DNA of 64,000 nt from Shinella zoogloeoides (GTDB lineage Bacteria; Pseudomonadota; Alphaproteobacteria; Rhizobiales; Rhizobiaceae): contig NZ_CP093528.1 of the NCBI RefSeq assembly GCF_022682305.1, forward strand, positions 1,439,501 to 1,503,500, in the 5' to 3' direction. The notes under the pieces are model-generated. The model saw only the letters and a program-made list of their open reading frames with translations, was not told where the DNA came from and did no database searches. The position numbers were made by a program, and so were the translations under genes. Of this stretch, positions 35,078-43,165 are shown piece by piece; the first letter of the stretch is position 1, and every line of letters begins with the position of its first letter.

Positions 35078-35617
35078 CTACGCGTCGTCGTTCTTCTCGC
35101 GGTCCACACCTCGCTCATGCAATTCGGCATCGACGGGGCAGTTCGTGCAGCCCTCGTAGCAGCACAAGCGGCAGATGCGGTATGACTGCTCGAGGTTTTC
35201 CAAGCGATTTCGGAGAACGCGTTCAGCGATGTCCGATAAGGTTTTCAGTTCGTCTGGATTAAGGATCGATAGCCCTTCGGCAATCACTTGATCGCGCGAG
35301 GCCAGGACCTCGTCGCTCGCGACCTTGCCAGTTGGAGTAAGATAGAGGGATCGCGCGCGCCCGTCTGTCGAATGCTCCCTGCGCTCGATCAATCCCTCGC
35401 TTACCAATCTATCCACCAGGCGAACAGTTCCAGCATGTGAAAGGCCCACCCCGATCGCAAGCATACGGATCGAGAGCCCGGGCTTGTGCGCGAGCAACGC
35501 CAGCGCTGAGGCGGCGGGTCCAGCTTCCGGCGCCCGCGATGAACTAGCGCGAACGATGTCGTCGCTGATCATGAGTGCGAACGCCCCGAAAATGTTTCGA
35601 TCTCGAGGTCCATCCAT
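35078..35617 (-). CDS. MarR-family regulator with C-terminal cysteine cluster (MarR1)
   Basis: A 179-residue winged-helix regulator. The wHTH lies at ~45-100: PGLSIRMLAIGVGLSHAGTVRLVDRLVSEGLIERREHSTDGRARSLYLTPTGK. After the dimer helix is a cluster ICRLCCYEGCTNCPVD with cysteines 149, 152, 153, 157 and 160, which could bind metal or act as a thiol switch. It resembles the second MarR in this island (38270-38824). ATG 35617 sits 9 nt from the candidate operator 35627-35647, so autorepression is likely. It would sense an oxidant or electrophile (inference). Confidence 0.88.
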   Translation of the reverse strand: MDGPRDRNIFGAFALMISDDIVRASSSRAPEAGPAASALALLAHKPGLSIRMLAIGVGLSHAGTVRLVDRLVSEGLIERREHSTDGRARSLYLTPTGKVASDEVLASRDQVIAEGLSILNPDELKTLSDIAERVLRNRLENLEQSYRICRLCCYEGCTNCPVDAELHERGVDREKNDDA

Positions 35618-35626
35618 TGCCACATC

Positions 35627-35647
35627 TATATGTGCGCGGAGCATAGA
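35627..35647. promoter_or_regulatory. MarR-like operator at the MarR1 promoter
   Basis: TATATG (35627-35632) and CATAGA (35642-35647) with a 9-nt spacer, immediately upstream of the MarR1 start codon. The spacer is 2 nt longer than in the other four sites. Confidence 0.55.
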
Positions 35648-35888
35648 CAGCAAGCCATACCGTGGTCCTCTTCCTCCGCGCGGCTTGTGGAAAATGTCCT
35701 GTTTTAAAAGGGTTTCGGAGGATTTCGACTGATCGAGCGCGCCGAAAAAAACGGGTCCGGCTCATTAAGGCCGCGGAACCTTTGATACCTGGCGGCTATA
35801 GGGCAAGCCTTTTCGCTCGGAATCGCCGTAGGTCGCGCCCGAGAATCACTCCGCGTCAGCGCTGTCATCCAGGCCGCGCAGGTGCAGA

Positions 35889-36083
35889 TCAGCGAGACCT
35901 GGCTTGTCCCCGGCGTCGCACTTCCATCGTGTCACCGCGCGCGATCACGATTGTATCGATCCCATTGAGGAACAGTCCGTGCTCCACGACGTCGGGGATT
36001 GCGGCGATCGCTGCTACGATTTCGGTCGGCACGGTTATCTCGTCCAGGGCCGCGTCCATCCGTACAGGCTGGACGTTTGCCAA
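35889..36083 (-). pseudogene. C-terminal relic of ribose-5-phosphate isomerase A
   Basis: Sixty-four codons read ALDEITVPTEIVAAIAAIPDVVEHGLFLNGIDTIVIARGDTMEVR, which corresponds to the end of RpiA (family pattern: AIPGVVEHGLF followed by a short beta strand and V/R end). The preceding codons do not encode the catalytic DGADE-type region and a stop interrupts the frame, so the rest of the gene is lost. The gaps on both sides (35648-35888 and 36084-36230) show no other gene. Confidence 0.6.
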
Positions 36084-36230
36084 CGGGCTATAGGCCCACC
36101 CGGAGCGCCAGCCCTATCAAGTCAAAATCCCGCAAGGTCGCGCGTTTGCTGGGTAAAGGCATCGCCGATGAGGATGGCTTCGTGAGGCAGCGAAGCGCGA
36201 GCCAGCCGCTCGACATATCTCGCTTATTAG

Positions 36231-36249
36231 TATATGCGTCGCGCATATA
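36231..36249. promoter_or_regulatory. MarR-like operator upstream of the YkgB/RclC-like gene
   Basis: TATATGCGTCGCGCATATA is a perfect palindrome (8-bp arms, 3-nt centre), the cleanest copy of the MarR-like motif. It lies 72 nt before the gene's ATG. Confidence 0.7.
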
Positions 36250-36321
36250 CTGCAACGCCTGCCCGAAGCACGTAGACGACGTTCGTGACGTTCCCACGGG
36301 ACCACTGTTGAGGAATTTTAG

Positions 36322-36810
36322 ATGAGCATTTTCGACCGTTATGAATTTCTTGTCCCCGAGCACGGTCGGAGGGATCTTGGCCTGCTTAGATGGTCTCTCG
36401 TGATCGTATTTCTGTGGTTCGGCGCGATGAAGTTCACAGCGTACGAGGCCTATGGTATCGCCCCGTTTATCGAACACAGCCCGATCATGAATTGGCTGGG
36501 CATGTTCGGGATGCAGGGGCAAAGCTATTTCATCGGCGTTATCGAGTTATCGACCGGTCTCGTTCTGATCCTTGGTGCATTTCGTCCACTCTTCTCTGCG
36601 CTCGGCGCACTGATGTCAGCGGCGACATATCTGATCACGCTGACCTTTTTCATCACCACCCCCGGTGTAGCGGAGCCGACCGCCGGCGGCTTTCCTGCGA
36701 TTTCGGCTGCACCAGGGCAGTTTCTACTGAAGGACGCAGTTCTGCTGGCGGCGTCCCTCGTGCTGCTGCTTGCTTCGGTCCGCCACAGAGGCGCGCTTGT
36801 GCCCTCGTGA
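36322..36810 (+). CDS. DUF417/YkgB (RclC-like) inner-membrane protein
   Basis: A 162-residue protein with four hydrophobic helices. It matches the DUF417 family: RDLGLLRWSLVIVFLWFGAMKFTAYEAYGIAPFIEHSPIMNWLGMFGMQG and SAATYLITLTFFITTPGVAEPTAGGFPAISAAPGQFLLKDAVLL. E. coli YkgB is RclC, part of the reactive-chlorine resistance operon controlled by RclR; the biochemical function is unknown. A perfect MarR-like palindrome is 72 nt upstream. It is followed by the DUF6314 gene. No RclA flavoprotein is present in the window. Confidence 0.88.
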   Translation: MSIFDRYEFLVPEHGRRDLGLLRWSLVIVFLWFGAMKFTAYEAYGIAPFIEHSPIMNWLGMFGMQGQSYFIGVIELSTGLVLILGAFRPLFSALGALMSAATYLITLTFFITTPGVAEPTAGGFPAISAAPGQFLLKDAVLLAASLVLLLASVRHRGALVPS

Positions 36811-36823
36811 CCGGGGTCATTTC

Positions 36824-37267
36824 GTGAAGGCGGGCGCGCAAATCCTGCAGAACTTCCGTGGGGCATGGATGCTCCGTCGTGATATCCAGCCCGGAGGCGC
36901 TCAGCTGCATGGCGACGCGGTCTTCGCTCCCGTCGGCGAAGGCGCGCTCGCTTGTCGAGAGAGCGGCATTCTCACGCTGGCAGATGGCAGTGAATTCTCC
37001 GCATACCGGCAGTATTGCTATCGCTTGAGCGAAGACATTGTTGTCGTCGAGTTCGCAGACGGACCTCATATCGGGACGCAGTTCCTCAGCTTGAGTTTCG
37101 CACGGACGGAAAGCGGGTTGAAAGCGAGTGACGTCCATGCCTGCGGAGATGACACCGACCATGCAACCTGCAGGATGCTGGGGCCGGCGGCCTTTGAAGT
37201 GGTCATCATGGTCCAAGGGCCTGCAAAGGCATACGAGCTAGTCAGCCGATACTCCCGGTCGGGATAA
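36824..37267 (+). CDS. DUF6314-like protein
   Basis: About 147 residues, probably starting at GTG 36824 (VKAGAQILQNFRGAWMLRRDI). It looks like a beta-barrel lipocalin-type fold of the DUF6314 family: FAPVGEGALACRESGILTLADGSEFSAYRQYCYRLSEDIVVVEFADG and ASDVHACGDDTDHATCRMLGPAAFEVVIMVQGPAKAYELVSRYSR. Histidines, Asp and Cys in HACGDDTDHATC may line a binding pocket. It is 13 nt after the YkgB-like stop, so co-transcribed. The start is uncertain because no strong ribosome-binding site is visible. Confidence 0.68.
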   Translation: MKAGAQILQNFRGAWMLRRDIQPGGAQLHGDAVFAPVGEGALACRESGILTLADGSEFSAYRQYCYRLSEDIVVVEFADGPHIGTQFLSLSFARTESGLKASDVHACGDDTDHATCRMLGPAAFEVVIMVQGPAKAYELVSRYSRSG

Positions 37268-37314
37268 ATGCTCATGTCAGGTGGGAGAATCCTCTGTTGC
37301 CCTTATCATGGTCT

Positions 37315-38265
37315 TCAAAGGCGGCGCTGGAATAACTTACCACGCGCTGCAAATCCGAAGACGATTGTCATCGTCATCAGAACGTAGGCGACTATCCCAC
37401 CAGGTGAAAGAGTCGGAACCGCTGCGAGGATCAATCCATCATTCCCGCCGGGTATGAGCGCAATGCCGATACCCATCAATGTGCCGCCGACGACAGATCG
37501 CAGAATGCCATTGGCTGTCGGCAGTTGGAGACGCAGATTCCCTTGGCGAAAGGAGGCGGTGAGGGCGCCTGCGATCGAAGAGATCACCGCAGTGAGCGCG
37601 ACCTCGCCGGCCGGCGACATTCTGAGAGGAAGGCCACGTTGAATCAGGTCTGCGAAGGTCCAGGCCGGCGAGAGTGCATATAGAAGTCCACCAGTGATAC
37701 CGAGTCCAATCATCGAAGCGCCGAACGACCAACCCGGCTTTGTTCGCAGAACGCTCTTCATGGAAACGAAAACGAGTGCCAGCACGAGCACAGCAAGGAA
37801 GGCTAGGAGAGTAACGAGGCCTGTTACGCTTGGTCTGGAGATCAAGCTTGGCCATGTTGCGTCGTAGTCGAACCTGCCATGGTCGGCAGCCAAGATACCA
37901 ATCGCCAATCCCAAGGGTAGAGCTAGAAGTCGCATCTCCCCATCCCCAAGCCGCGCCAGCGATCCGAGCAGGCATGTGTCATTAATGAGTGCGCCGAGGC
38001 CGAAGGCTATAGCGCCGATGAGCAGGAAGAAATTGATGCTGGTCGAGGGTGCGAGTGTTGCGCCCAGTGTTCCCGTCCAGACTATCGGGACCGCAACCAG
38101 GCCTGCCGCTGCCGACGCTGCGAGAAATCCGACGAACATTCTCGGCGGCTGTCGTCTGTGTAACTCATGAGCGGCCACCACTAAACAGGTTCCGCCTTGG
38201 TTCGCGGCATATCCGAACCCGAAGGCAAGTACGCATAGAAGAAGTTCGAGCGCAAACGATCCCAC
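37315..38265 (-). CDS. YeeE/YedE-family sulfur transporter-like membrane protein
   Basis: A 316-residue protein with about nine hydrophobic helices. The YeeE/YedE pattern is seen: FGFGYAANQGGTCLVVAAHEL (conserved Cys in the first repeat), FGLGALINDTCLLGSLARLGDGE (second Cys), and LMGIGIALIPGGNDGLILAAVPTLSPGGIVAYVLM. YeeE takes up thiosulfate through such cysteine-lined pores. Here it may import a sulfane sulfur source; the second half departs from E. coli YeeE. It is followed 4 nt upstream by MarR2 on the same strand (stop of MarR2 at 38270), so MarR2 and it are co-transcribed. Confidence 0.85.
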   Translation of the reverse strand: MGSFALELLLCVLAFGFGYAANQGGTCLVVAAHELHRRQPPRMFVGFLAASAAAGLVAVPIVWTGTLGATLAPSTSINFFLLIGAIAFGLGALINDTCLLGSLARLGDGEMRLLALPLGLAIGILAADHGRFDYDATWPSLISRPSVTGLVTLLAFLAVLVLALVFVSMKSVLRTKPGWSFGASMIGLGITGGLLYALSPAWTFADLIQRGLPLRMSPAGEVALTAVISSIAGALTASFRQGNLRLQLPTANGILRSVVGGTLMGIGIALIPGGNDGLILAAVPTLSPGGIVAYVLMTMTIVFGFAARGKLFQRRL

Positions 38266-38269
38266 TATA

Positions 38270-38824
38270 TCAAGCCTGCCTGATCATATCGTCAGCCGTT
38301 TGGTGCGACGTTCCGGCGTCGTGAGCGCCCGGCTTTGCTTTACTACGGGAAGGCGCGATCCTGCTGTAGCCGCACAGATGGCAAAGGCTGATCGAACCAT
38401 CCTTGTCGAAGCCGTTTGCCACAAAGAGCCGCTCCGACAGCACGCCTAGAATGTCGAGGTCATTGGGCGAAAGGGGCGAAACACATTCGGAGATCACCTG
38501 CTCCCGTGCCTTGAGCAAGGCTTCCGTTATCTTCTTCCCTGAATTGGTGAGGTGAATGAAGCGCGCGCGCCTGTCGGCGATATGTCTTCGTCGTTCCACC
38601 AACTGTTCGTGCTCGAGCCTATCGATCAATCGCACCGTTCCGGCATGAGAAAGCCTGATCCGGCTTGCCAATACGCTGATCGGCAGGCCGGGCTCCATGC
38701 TGAGAAACACCATCACCGCGGTCGCCGGGCCGCTTGGTGAAAAGGAGGCCGAGACACTGGCGATGCTGTCAGCAACCGCCAGCGCCAGTGCACCAAAATG
38801 GTATTTGGCGACCTCAGGCTCCAT
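38270..38824 (-). CDS. MarR-family regulator (MarR2), paralogue of MarR1
   Basis: A 184-residue regulator. The wHTH reads PGLPISVLASRIRLSHAGTVRLIDRLEHEQLVERRRHIADRRARFIHLTNSGKK and is clearly similar to MarR1 (SHAGTVRL identical). The C-terminal cysteine motif is shortened to CHLCGYSRI (C148, C151). Start ATG 38824 lies 10 nt from the candidate operator 38835-38853. It precedes the YeeE/YedE gene by 4 nt on the same strand. Together with MarR1 it probably controls the MarR-like sites in this island; which regulator uses which site cannot be told. Confidence 0.87.
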   Translation of the reverse strand: MEPEVAKYHFGALALAVADSIASVSASFSPSGPATAVMVFLSMEPGLPISVLASRIRLSHAGTVRLIDRLEHEQLVERRRHIADRRARFIHLTNSGKKITEALLKAREQVISECVSPLSPNDLDILGVLSERLFVANGFDKDGSISLCHLCGYSRIAPSRSKAKPGAHDAGTSHQTADDMIRQA

Positions 38825-38834
38825 GCCGCAATAA

Positions 38835-38853
38835 TATATGCATCGCGCATAGA
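38835..38853. promoter_or_regulatory. MarR-like operator at the MarR2 promoter
   Basis: TATATGCATCGCGCATAGA: TATATG and CATAGA with a 7-nt spacer, 10 nt upstream of the MarR2 start codon. Confidence 0.65.
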
Positions 38854-39080
38854 CATCAAGTGTGCGAAAATGTATGACCGCCGCATGCATCTATGGCAGA
38901 TTCGGACATGGTCATGCTCATTGAGGGGCTCAGCTCGGATTCCACATCTGAGATCAACGGACGTGCTTGTACCCCAGGCGCTAGCGGGGGTGGGCTCGAT
39001 GAAAGTGGACGCGCATGGATGCCTCTCACCGGGCGCAGGCGGTTCGCCAATGAGATCGCCGGTATGATCGGACGGGTCTC

Positions 39081-39983
39081 ATGCCCGATCTGACTCTTGA
39101 TCTCCGATACCTGAAATACGCCGTTCAGGTCGCCGAGGCCGGCAGCTTCCGCCGAGCGGCGGAACGCCTATCGGTATCGCAATCCACCGTCAGCCGACGT
39201 GTGCAGCTGTTTGAGCGCCAGCTTGGCTTTTCTCTCTTCAAGCGTACGCGAGCGGGGGCAGGGCTGACTCCAGAAGGTGAACGCTTCCTTCAACAAGCGG
39301 TGGTGGGAGCGCGCTACCTTCGTAACGCCGCAACGGAGATCCGTTCCGCGCGAAAACTCATAACCGGGCTAGTGAGGTTTGGAATGCTTGAAGCGTTTCC
39401 GGCGTGCCCGATCATCGACATTCTCGCGGCATTCAGAAATCGACATCCGACGATCGAGGTAAAGCTTGAGGAAGGCACTTCAGAAGAAAACTCTTTGGGG
39501 GTGAACCGCGGGTTACTGGACGCAGCAATCAGCCTGAGTGCGAGCAAAAGCCCTCAGTTCCAAGTTCGACGTCTCTGCGAACCAGATCTGTTCGTGGCAT
39601 TGTCCCCGCTTCACGAGTTGGCAGCACGGCCACAGCTGTCGTGGGAGGACATTTGTGACGAAGTCTTCCTCGTTCGCTCGGATGGTGCTGGGCGTGAGCT
39701 TGCTGGCATACTCCGGCGCATGGTGGGCGCCGGAGACGGAGCGGTTCAACTCTCGATCCAACAAGTCAGCCGAGAAACCCTGCTGACGATGGTCGAACAG
39801 GGCTTCGGCTTGACCATCACCAGCGTGATATACCGGCCGGATATCGCGTTGATCCCGCTCCCATCGGCTCGGGCGCCGACGGCCGCTATAATTTCGTCCA
39901 GAGACAACGACAACCCGACTCTGCCGCTGCTGCTGAAGTGTTTCGACACCCCCTCTAGCATTAGAGCGGGGACCACGGACTAA
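39081..39983 (+). CDS. LysR-family regulator at the border of the transfer module
   Basis: A 300-residue LysR regulator: LDLRYLKYAVQVAEAGSFRRAAERLSVSQSTVSRRVQLFERQLGFSLFKRTRAG (wHTH, ~7-65) and an effector domain (~95-295). It has no cysteine pair of the OxyR type. It is convergent with the DUF2274 gene, overlapping its end by 4 nt. LysR genes are common at this position next to DUF2274-trbI in alphaproteobacterial transfer modules, so it may be part of the conjugative element; its target is unknown. No strong ribosome-binding site was seen upstream of ATG 39081. Confidence 0.88.
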   Translation: MPDLTLDLRYLKYAVQVAEAGSFRRAAERLSVSQSTVSRRVQLFERQLGFSLFKRTRAGAGLTPEGERFLQQAVVGARYLRNAATEIRSARKLITGLVRFGMLEAFPACPIIDILAAFRNRHPTIEVKLEEGTSEENSLGVNRGLLDAAISLSASKSPQFQVRRLCEPDLFVALSPLHELAARPQLSWEDICDEVFLVRSDGAGRELAGILRRMVGAGDGAVQLSIQQVSRETLLTMVEQGFGLTITSVIYRPDIALIPLPSARAPTAAIISSRDNDNPTLPLLLKCFDTPSSIRAGTTD

Positions 39984-40219
39984 TCGACGCTCCCCGGCGT
40001 CAACGTTCGCCTGGCTTTGGCGAAGCCACGGTCTGTCGCGATGAACCGTTGTAACATCGGGACGATTAACCGAGCTGGGTCAACAGCGGACTGACCTTGC
40101 TCTCGGCCCAATAGGTGGGCGTAGTCAATAAGGTCCTGGTGGAGAGCTGCGGGTAGCTCGACCTGTACCTTAAGTGGCTTTTCGTCCGCGATGGGGCCTA
40201 GCTTAAGCTTCGACATCAT
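39980..40219 (-). CDS. DUF2274 domain protein
   Basis: A 79-residue protein: MSKLKLGPIADEKPLKVQVELPAALHQDLIDYAHLLGREQGQ, then DPARLIVPMLQRFIATDRGFAKARR. This is the DUF2274 family that follows trbI in alphaproteobacterial conjugation operons; a ribbon-helix-helix-like DNA-binding fold is suggested by the KVQVELPAALHQDLIDYA pattern. The start overlaps the trbI stop (TGATGATG), so it is translationally coupled; either of two adjacent ATGs can be used. Last gene of the transfer operon. Confidence 0.85.
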   Translation of the reverse strand: MMSKLKLGPIADEKPLKVQVELPAALHQDLIDYAHLLGREQGQSAVDPARLIVPMLQRFIATDRGFAKARRTLTPGSVD

Positions 40220-41439
40220 CACCCTCCATATGGCTCCAGCACCAAGTCTCGCGTCACGATAACGCGCACGGGAAATCCGGGCCGAATAGTGATTGTGGGC
40301 GCGACGTTGAGCTGACGCCTTACAATCTGCTGCCCTGCGTCGTTGATGGTGTCCTGCCCACCGTTCCGGATCGCCTGAGCGAGCCGATCGTCGTTGTCGA
40401 CCGCGAGTTCGGCGCCGACGCTCAGCAGTGTCGACAATCCCGCAGCCTTGGCCAGATCCCACCAATGGTAATCGACGCCATCCTGAAGCCCTGCGAACCC
40501 TTCAGCGTCAGCGCCAGGCTGGCGCTCGAGAACGATCGAGCGCCCGTTCGGGAAGACGAGCCGAGTCCAGACGAGCAGGACGCGGCTCTGGCCGAACTGC
40601 ACGTTGTTGTCGTACTGCCCGACCACACGAGTGCCTTGCGGCACAAGCAAGATACGGCCGGTCGGGCTGTCGTAGATGTTCTCGGTGACCTGCGCGGTGA
40701 TCTGGCCGGGTAGATCGGATCGGATGCCGGTGATCAGCGCCGCGGATATCACTGCTCCCGCCTGAAGGACGTTCGGCGATACTGGCGCAGCGACGCGATC
40801 GGGCGCAACCGTCCTGCGATCGGCCGCCACGTTCAGAAACGCGTTCTGCCGGTCCTGCGCCGAGGGCGTGGCGGGCGGCGGAGCGAGGCCAATGCTCGCC
40901 AAATCCGGCCCCGGCGCGAGCGCTGGGGCAACTCCCGCAGCAGCGGGGGCGCCCCGGCTTTCCGATCCGGAGAAGAGACGGCTGGTGCGCGCGGTCTCGA
41001 TTTCCTGAAGGCGGCGCTGCTCTTCCGGGCTGATGCCGGGATTGGGCGCGGCCGTCCCGGGTGTTGGCACCGGCTGTCCGCGATCCTGGGTACTGAGGAT
41101 CGGCCGGCCGAGGTCACCGGGAAGAGGGGGACCGAGCTGCGGCACGCCACTGTAATCTCGCGGCAGGCCGGCCAGTCCGTCAGCGGTCGAGCGGTTCTCG
41201 GTCGAATAGAGTTCGTCGTTCGGCCGACCGGCGTCACGGGTCTGAAGCGCGTAGATCAGCGCACCTCCGAGCCCGACGCTGGCGACAAGACCGAGGCCGG
41301 CGAGAACCTTCCGCGATAACCGGGTGACGCGGGGCGGTTCGGCCCGCAGCCGCATCGGCGCAGGCCCGACCGGCTCGCCGGTCAGGGGCTGCGCATCGTC
41401 GTCCGGCACTTCCTCATTCCGGGGCGGGTTCTCGCTCAC
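40219..41439 (-). CDS. trbI: Conjugal transfer protein TrbI (VirB10-like)
   Basis: A 406-residue VirB10 homologue. A short cytoplasmic N-part (1-50) is followed by one membrane helix (VLAGLGLVASVGLGGALIYAL), a proline-rich periplasmic linker (~70-200) and the C-terminal TrbI domain with GAVISAALITGIRSDLPGQITAQVTENIYDSPTGRILLVPQGTRVVGQYDN, which contains the outer-membrane-core strands. It links inner and outer membrane parts of the type IV secretion channel. Overlaps trbG by ATGA. Confidence 0.95.
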   Translation of the reverse strand: MSENPPRNEEVPDDDAQPLTGEPVGPAPMRLRAEPPRVTRLSRKVLAGLGLVASVGLGGALIYALQTRDAGRPNDELYSTENRSTADGLAGLPRDYSGVPQLGPPLPGDLGRPILSTQDRGQPVPTPGTAAPNPGISPEEQRRLQEIETARTSRLFSGSESRGAPAAAGVAPALAPGPDLASIGLAPPPATPSAQDRQNAFLNVAADRRTVAPDRVAAPVSPNVLQAGAVISAALITGIRSDLPGQITAQVTENIYDSPTGRILLVPQGTRVVGQYDNNVQFGQSRVLLVWTRLVFPNGRSIVLERQPGADAEGFAGLQDGVDYHWWDLAKAAGLSTLLSVGAELAVDNDDRLAQAIRNGGQDTINDAGQQIVRRQLNVAPTITIRPGFPVRVIVTRDLVLEPYGG

Positions 41440-42485
41440 GAGGTCGGCCTCCCGTCTGTGCGGACGATCCTGACGCGCTTCTGCTCGCGGCCGGAGCCGA
41501 AGCGAAGTTCGGCAGCCGCGAACAGACGATCAACGATCATGTGGTGGCCGCGAACGCGATAGTTCACCAGCTCGGAGGTGTTGCCCTCGGGGCCGACGAC
41601 GAAGAGTGGCGGCATCTCGCCCTGACCGATGCCGCGCGGAAACTCGATAAAGACCTGGCGTCCGTCGTCGAAGGCGCGCAGCGGCCGCCACGGCGCACGG
41701 TCGCCCTCGATCGCATAGCGGAAGTTGACGTTCGCGAGATCGACGCCGCTCGCCACCGGCTGGGCCGCCTGCGCCTCGGCGTTCTGGCGGCGCAGCGCAA
41801 TGAGCTGGTCTTGCGGATACTGCCATGAGACCGACGCCATATAGGTGCGCTCTGTCGAGCGCAGTTCCATGTGATAGGTGCGCATGTTGGTGTTGATGAC
41901 GAGGTTGGTCATCAGGTCGGCGCGGGTGGGCTTTACCAGGATGTGGATCTGGCGCGTTGCCCCCGATCCGCTCTCGGTGTCGCCGATGATCCAGCGCACT
42001 GTGTCGCCGGCGGCCACCGGGCCTGCGCCGACAAGCTGCTCCCCGGGTTGGAGCGCGATGTCGGTGATCTGCCCGACGGCGGTATAGACTTGATAAAGCG
42101 CCCCTTGGGTCCACGGGTAGACCTGCATCGAGTTAATGAAGCCGTCGCGCACCGGCTGGACTCGTGCCGCCTCGTTTGCTTGGTTGACGCGAGCGGTCGG
42201 ATTAGAAGGCTCCGGGGCACGCCGCGTCTCCTCCACACGCTGCAATTGGCCAGGCAGCGGCAGCGGCCGGGGCAGCTCGACCACGGTGACCGGCGCGGGT
42301 GGATCGACGGTCTGCACCGCCGGAGCCGCATTGTCGTAGGAAATCTCCGGCGGCGGATTGGTGGTCGCGCAGCCCGCGAGCGCGGTCGCCGCTAGCAGAA
42401 CGACCGGGAATGCGGCTCTACGGAGAGCCGGGAGTACGAGTGTGTGTGAAGCCGGGTTTCCGGCTTTACGGAAATACGGCTTCAT
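41436..42485 (-). CDS. trbG: Conjugal transfer protein TrbG (VirB9-like)
   Basis: A 349-residue VirB9 homologue with a lipoprotein-type signal (LAATALAGCATTN; Cys at the lipobox), proline-rich linker and two beta domains, including VGQITDIALQPGEQLVGAGPVAAGDTVRWIIGD, IHILVKPTRADLMTNLVINTNMRTYHMELRS and LFVVGPEGNTSELVNYRVRGHHMIVDRLFAAAELRFG. It builds the outer-membrane pore complex with TrbI. Start ATG 42485 overlaps the trbF stop by ATGA. A longer upstream frame is open but not family-like. Confidence 0.95.
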   Translation of the reverse strand: MKPYFRKAGNPASHTLVLPALRRAAFPVVLLAATALAGCATTNPPPEISYDNAAPAVQTVDPPAPVTVVELPRPLPLPGQLQRVEETRRAPEPSNPTARVNQANEAARVQPVRDGFINSMQVYPWTQGALYQVYTAVGQITDIALQPGEQLVGAGPVAAGDTVRWIIGDTESGSGATRQIHILVKPTRADLMTNLVINTNMRTYHMELRSTERTYMASVSWQYPQDQLIALRRQNAEAQAAQPVASGVDLANVNFRYAIEGDRAPWRPLRAFDDGRQVFIEFPRGIGQGEMPPLFVVGPEGNTSELVNYRVRGHHMIVDRLFAAAELRFGSGREQKRVRIVRTDGRPTS

Positions 42486-43165
42486 TGCCCAAGCTCCCGT
42501 GACCAGTTGATGGCGTTGACGTAGATGCCGAGCGGGTTCGCTCTGAGCCGGTCGGCGTTTCGGGGGATCTGCACGACGATCGTCAGGATCGCGGTCCAGC
42601 GCGTGGTCTCGGCGAGCTGGCCATTTTCGTATCGGCGCTCGACCCACGCGACGCGGAAGCTGTCCGGGGACGCGCGGATGACGCTGGAGACGTCGACAGC
42701 GACCTGCTGCCGGCCGACCCGTGTAAAGGGGTCGTTGGAGCGGGCGTAGTCATTGAGCGCCATGGCGCCGCGGTCAGTCGTGAAGTCGTAGGCGCGCAGC
42801 CAGTTCTGCCGGACGATGATCGCATCGGCCGGAATGCTCCGGACCTGCTCGATGAAGCGCGCCAGGTGGAAGGCAATCTGCGGATCGGTCGGACGATAGT
42901 CGGCCTCGGCGGGCGCGACGGCCTGCGCCTGACCGATGCGATCGACCTGCACCACCCAGGGTACGATCGTCCCGCGTGCTGACTGCACGACGAGCGCGGT
43001 GGCGAACCCGGCCGACAGGATCAGCGAGCCGAATGCCATGAGCCGCCAGTTCTTGGCCTGCACGCGCGAGGCGCCGATGCGCTCATCCCAGACCTGGGTG
43101 GCGCGTTGATAGGGCGTCTCCGGCTCGGGGGCCTTGCCATAATGGGTAGAGGGTCGTTTGAACAT
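42482..43165 (-). CDS. trbF: Conjugal transfer protein TrbF (VirB8-like)
   Basis: A 227-residue VirB8 homologue: cytoplasmic N-terminus with YQRATQVWDERIGASRVQAKNWRLMAF, one membrane helix (SLILSAGFATALVV) and a periplasmic NTF2-like domain with VPWVVQVDRIGQAQAV, FHLARFIEQVRSIPADAIIVRQNWLRAYDFTT and WTAILTIVVQIPRNADRLRANPLGIYVNAINWSRELGQ at the C-terminus. It is an assembly factor. Abuts trbL (shared base 43165). Confidence 0.95.
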   Translation of the reverse strand: MFKRPSTHYGKAPEPETPYQRATQVWDERIGASRVQAKNWRLMAFGSLILSAGFATALVVQSARGTIVPWVVQVDRIGQAQAVAPAEADYRPTDPQIAFHLARFIEQVRSIPADAIIVRQNWLRAYDFTTDRGAMALNDYARSNDPFTRVGRQQVAVDVSSVIRASPDSFRVAWVERRYENGQLAETTRWTAILTIVVQIPRNADRLRANPLGIYVNAINWSRELGQ

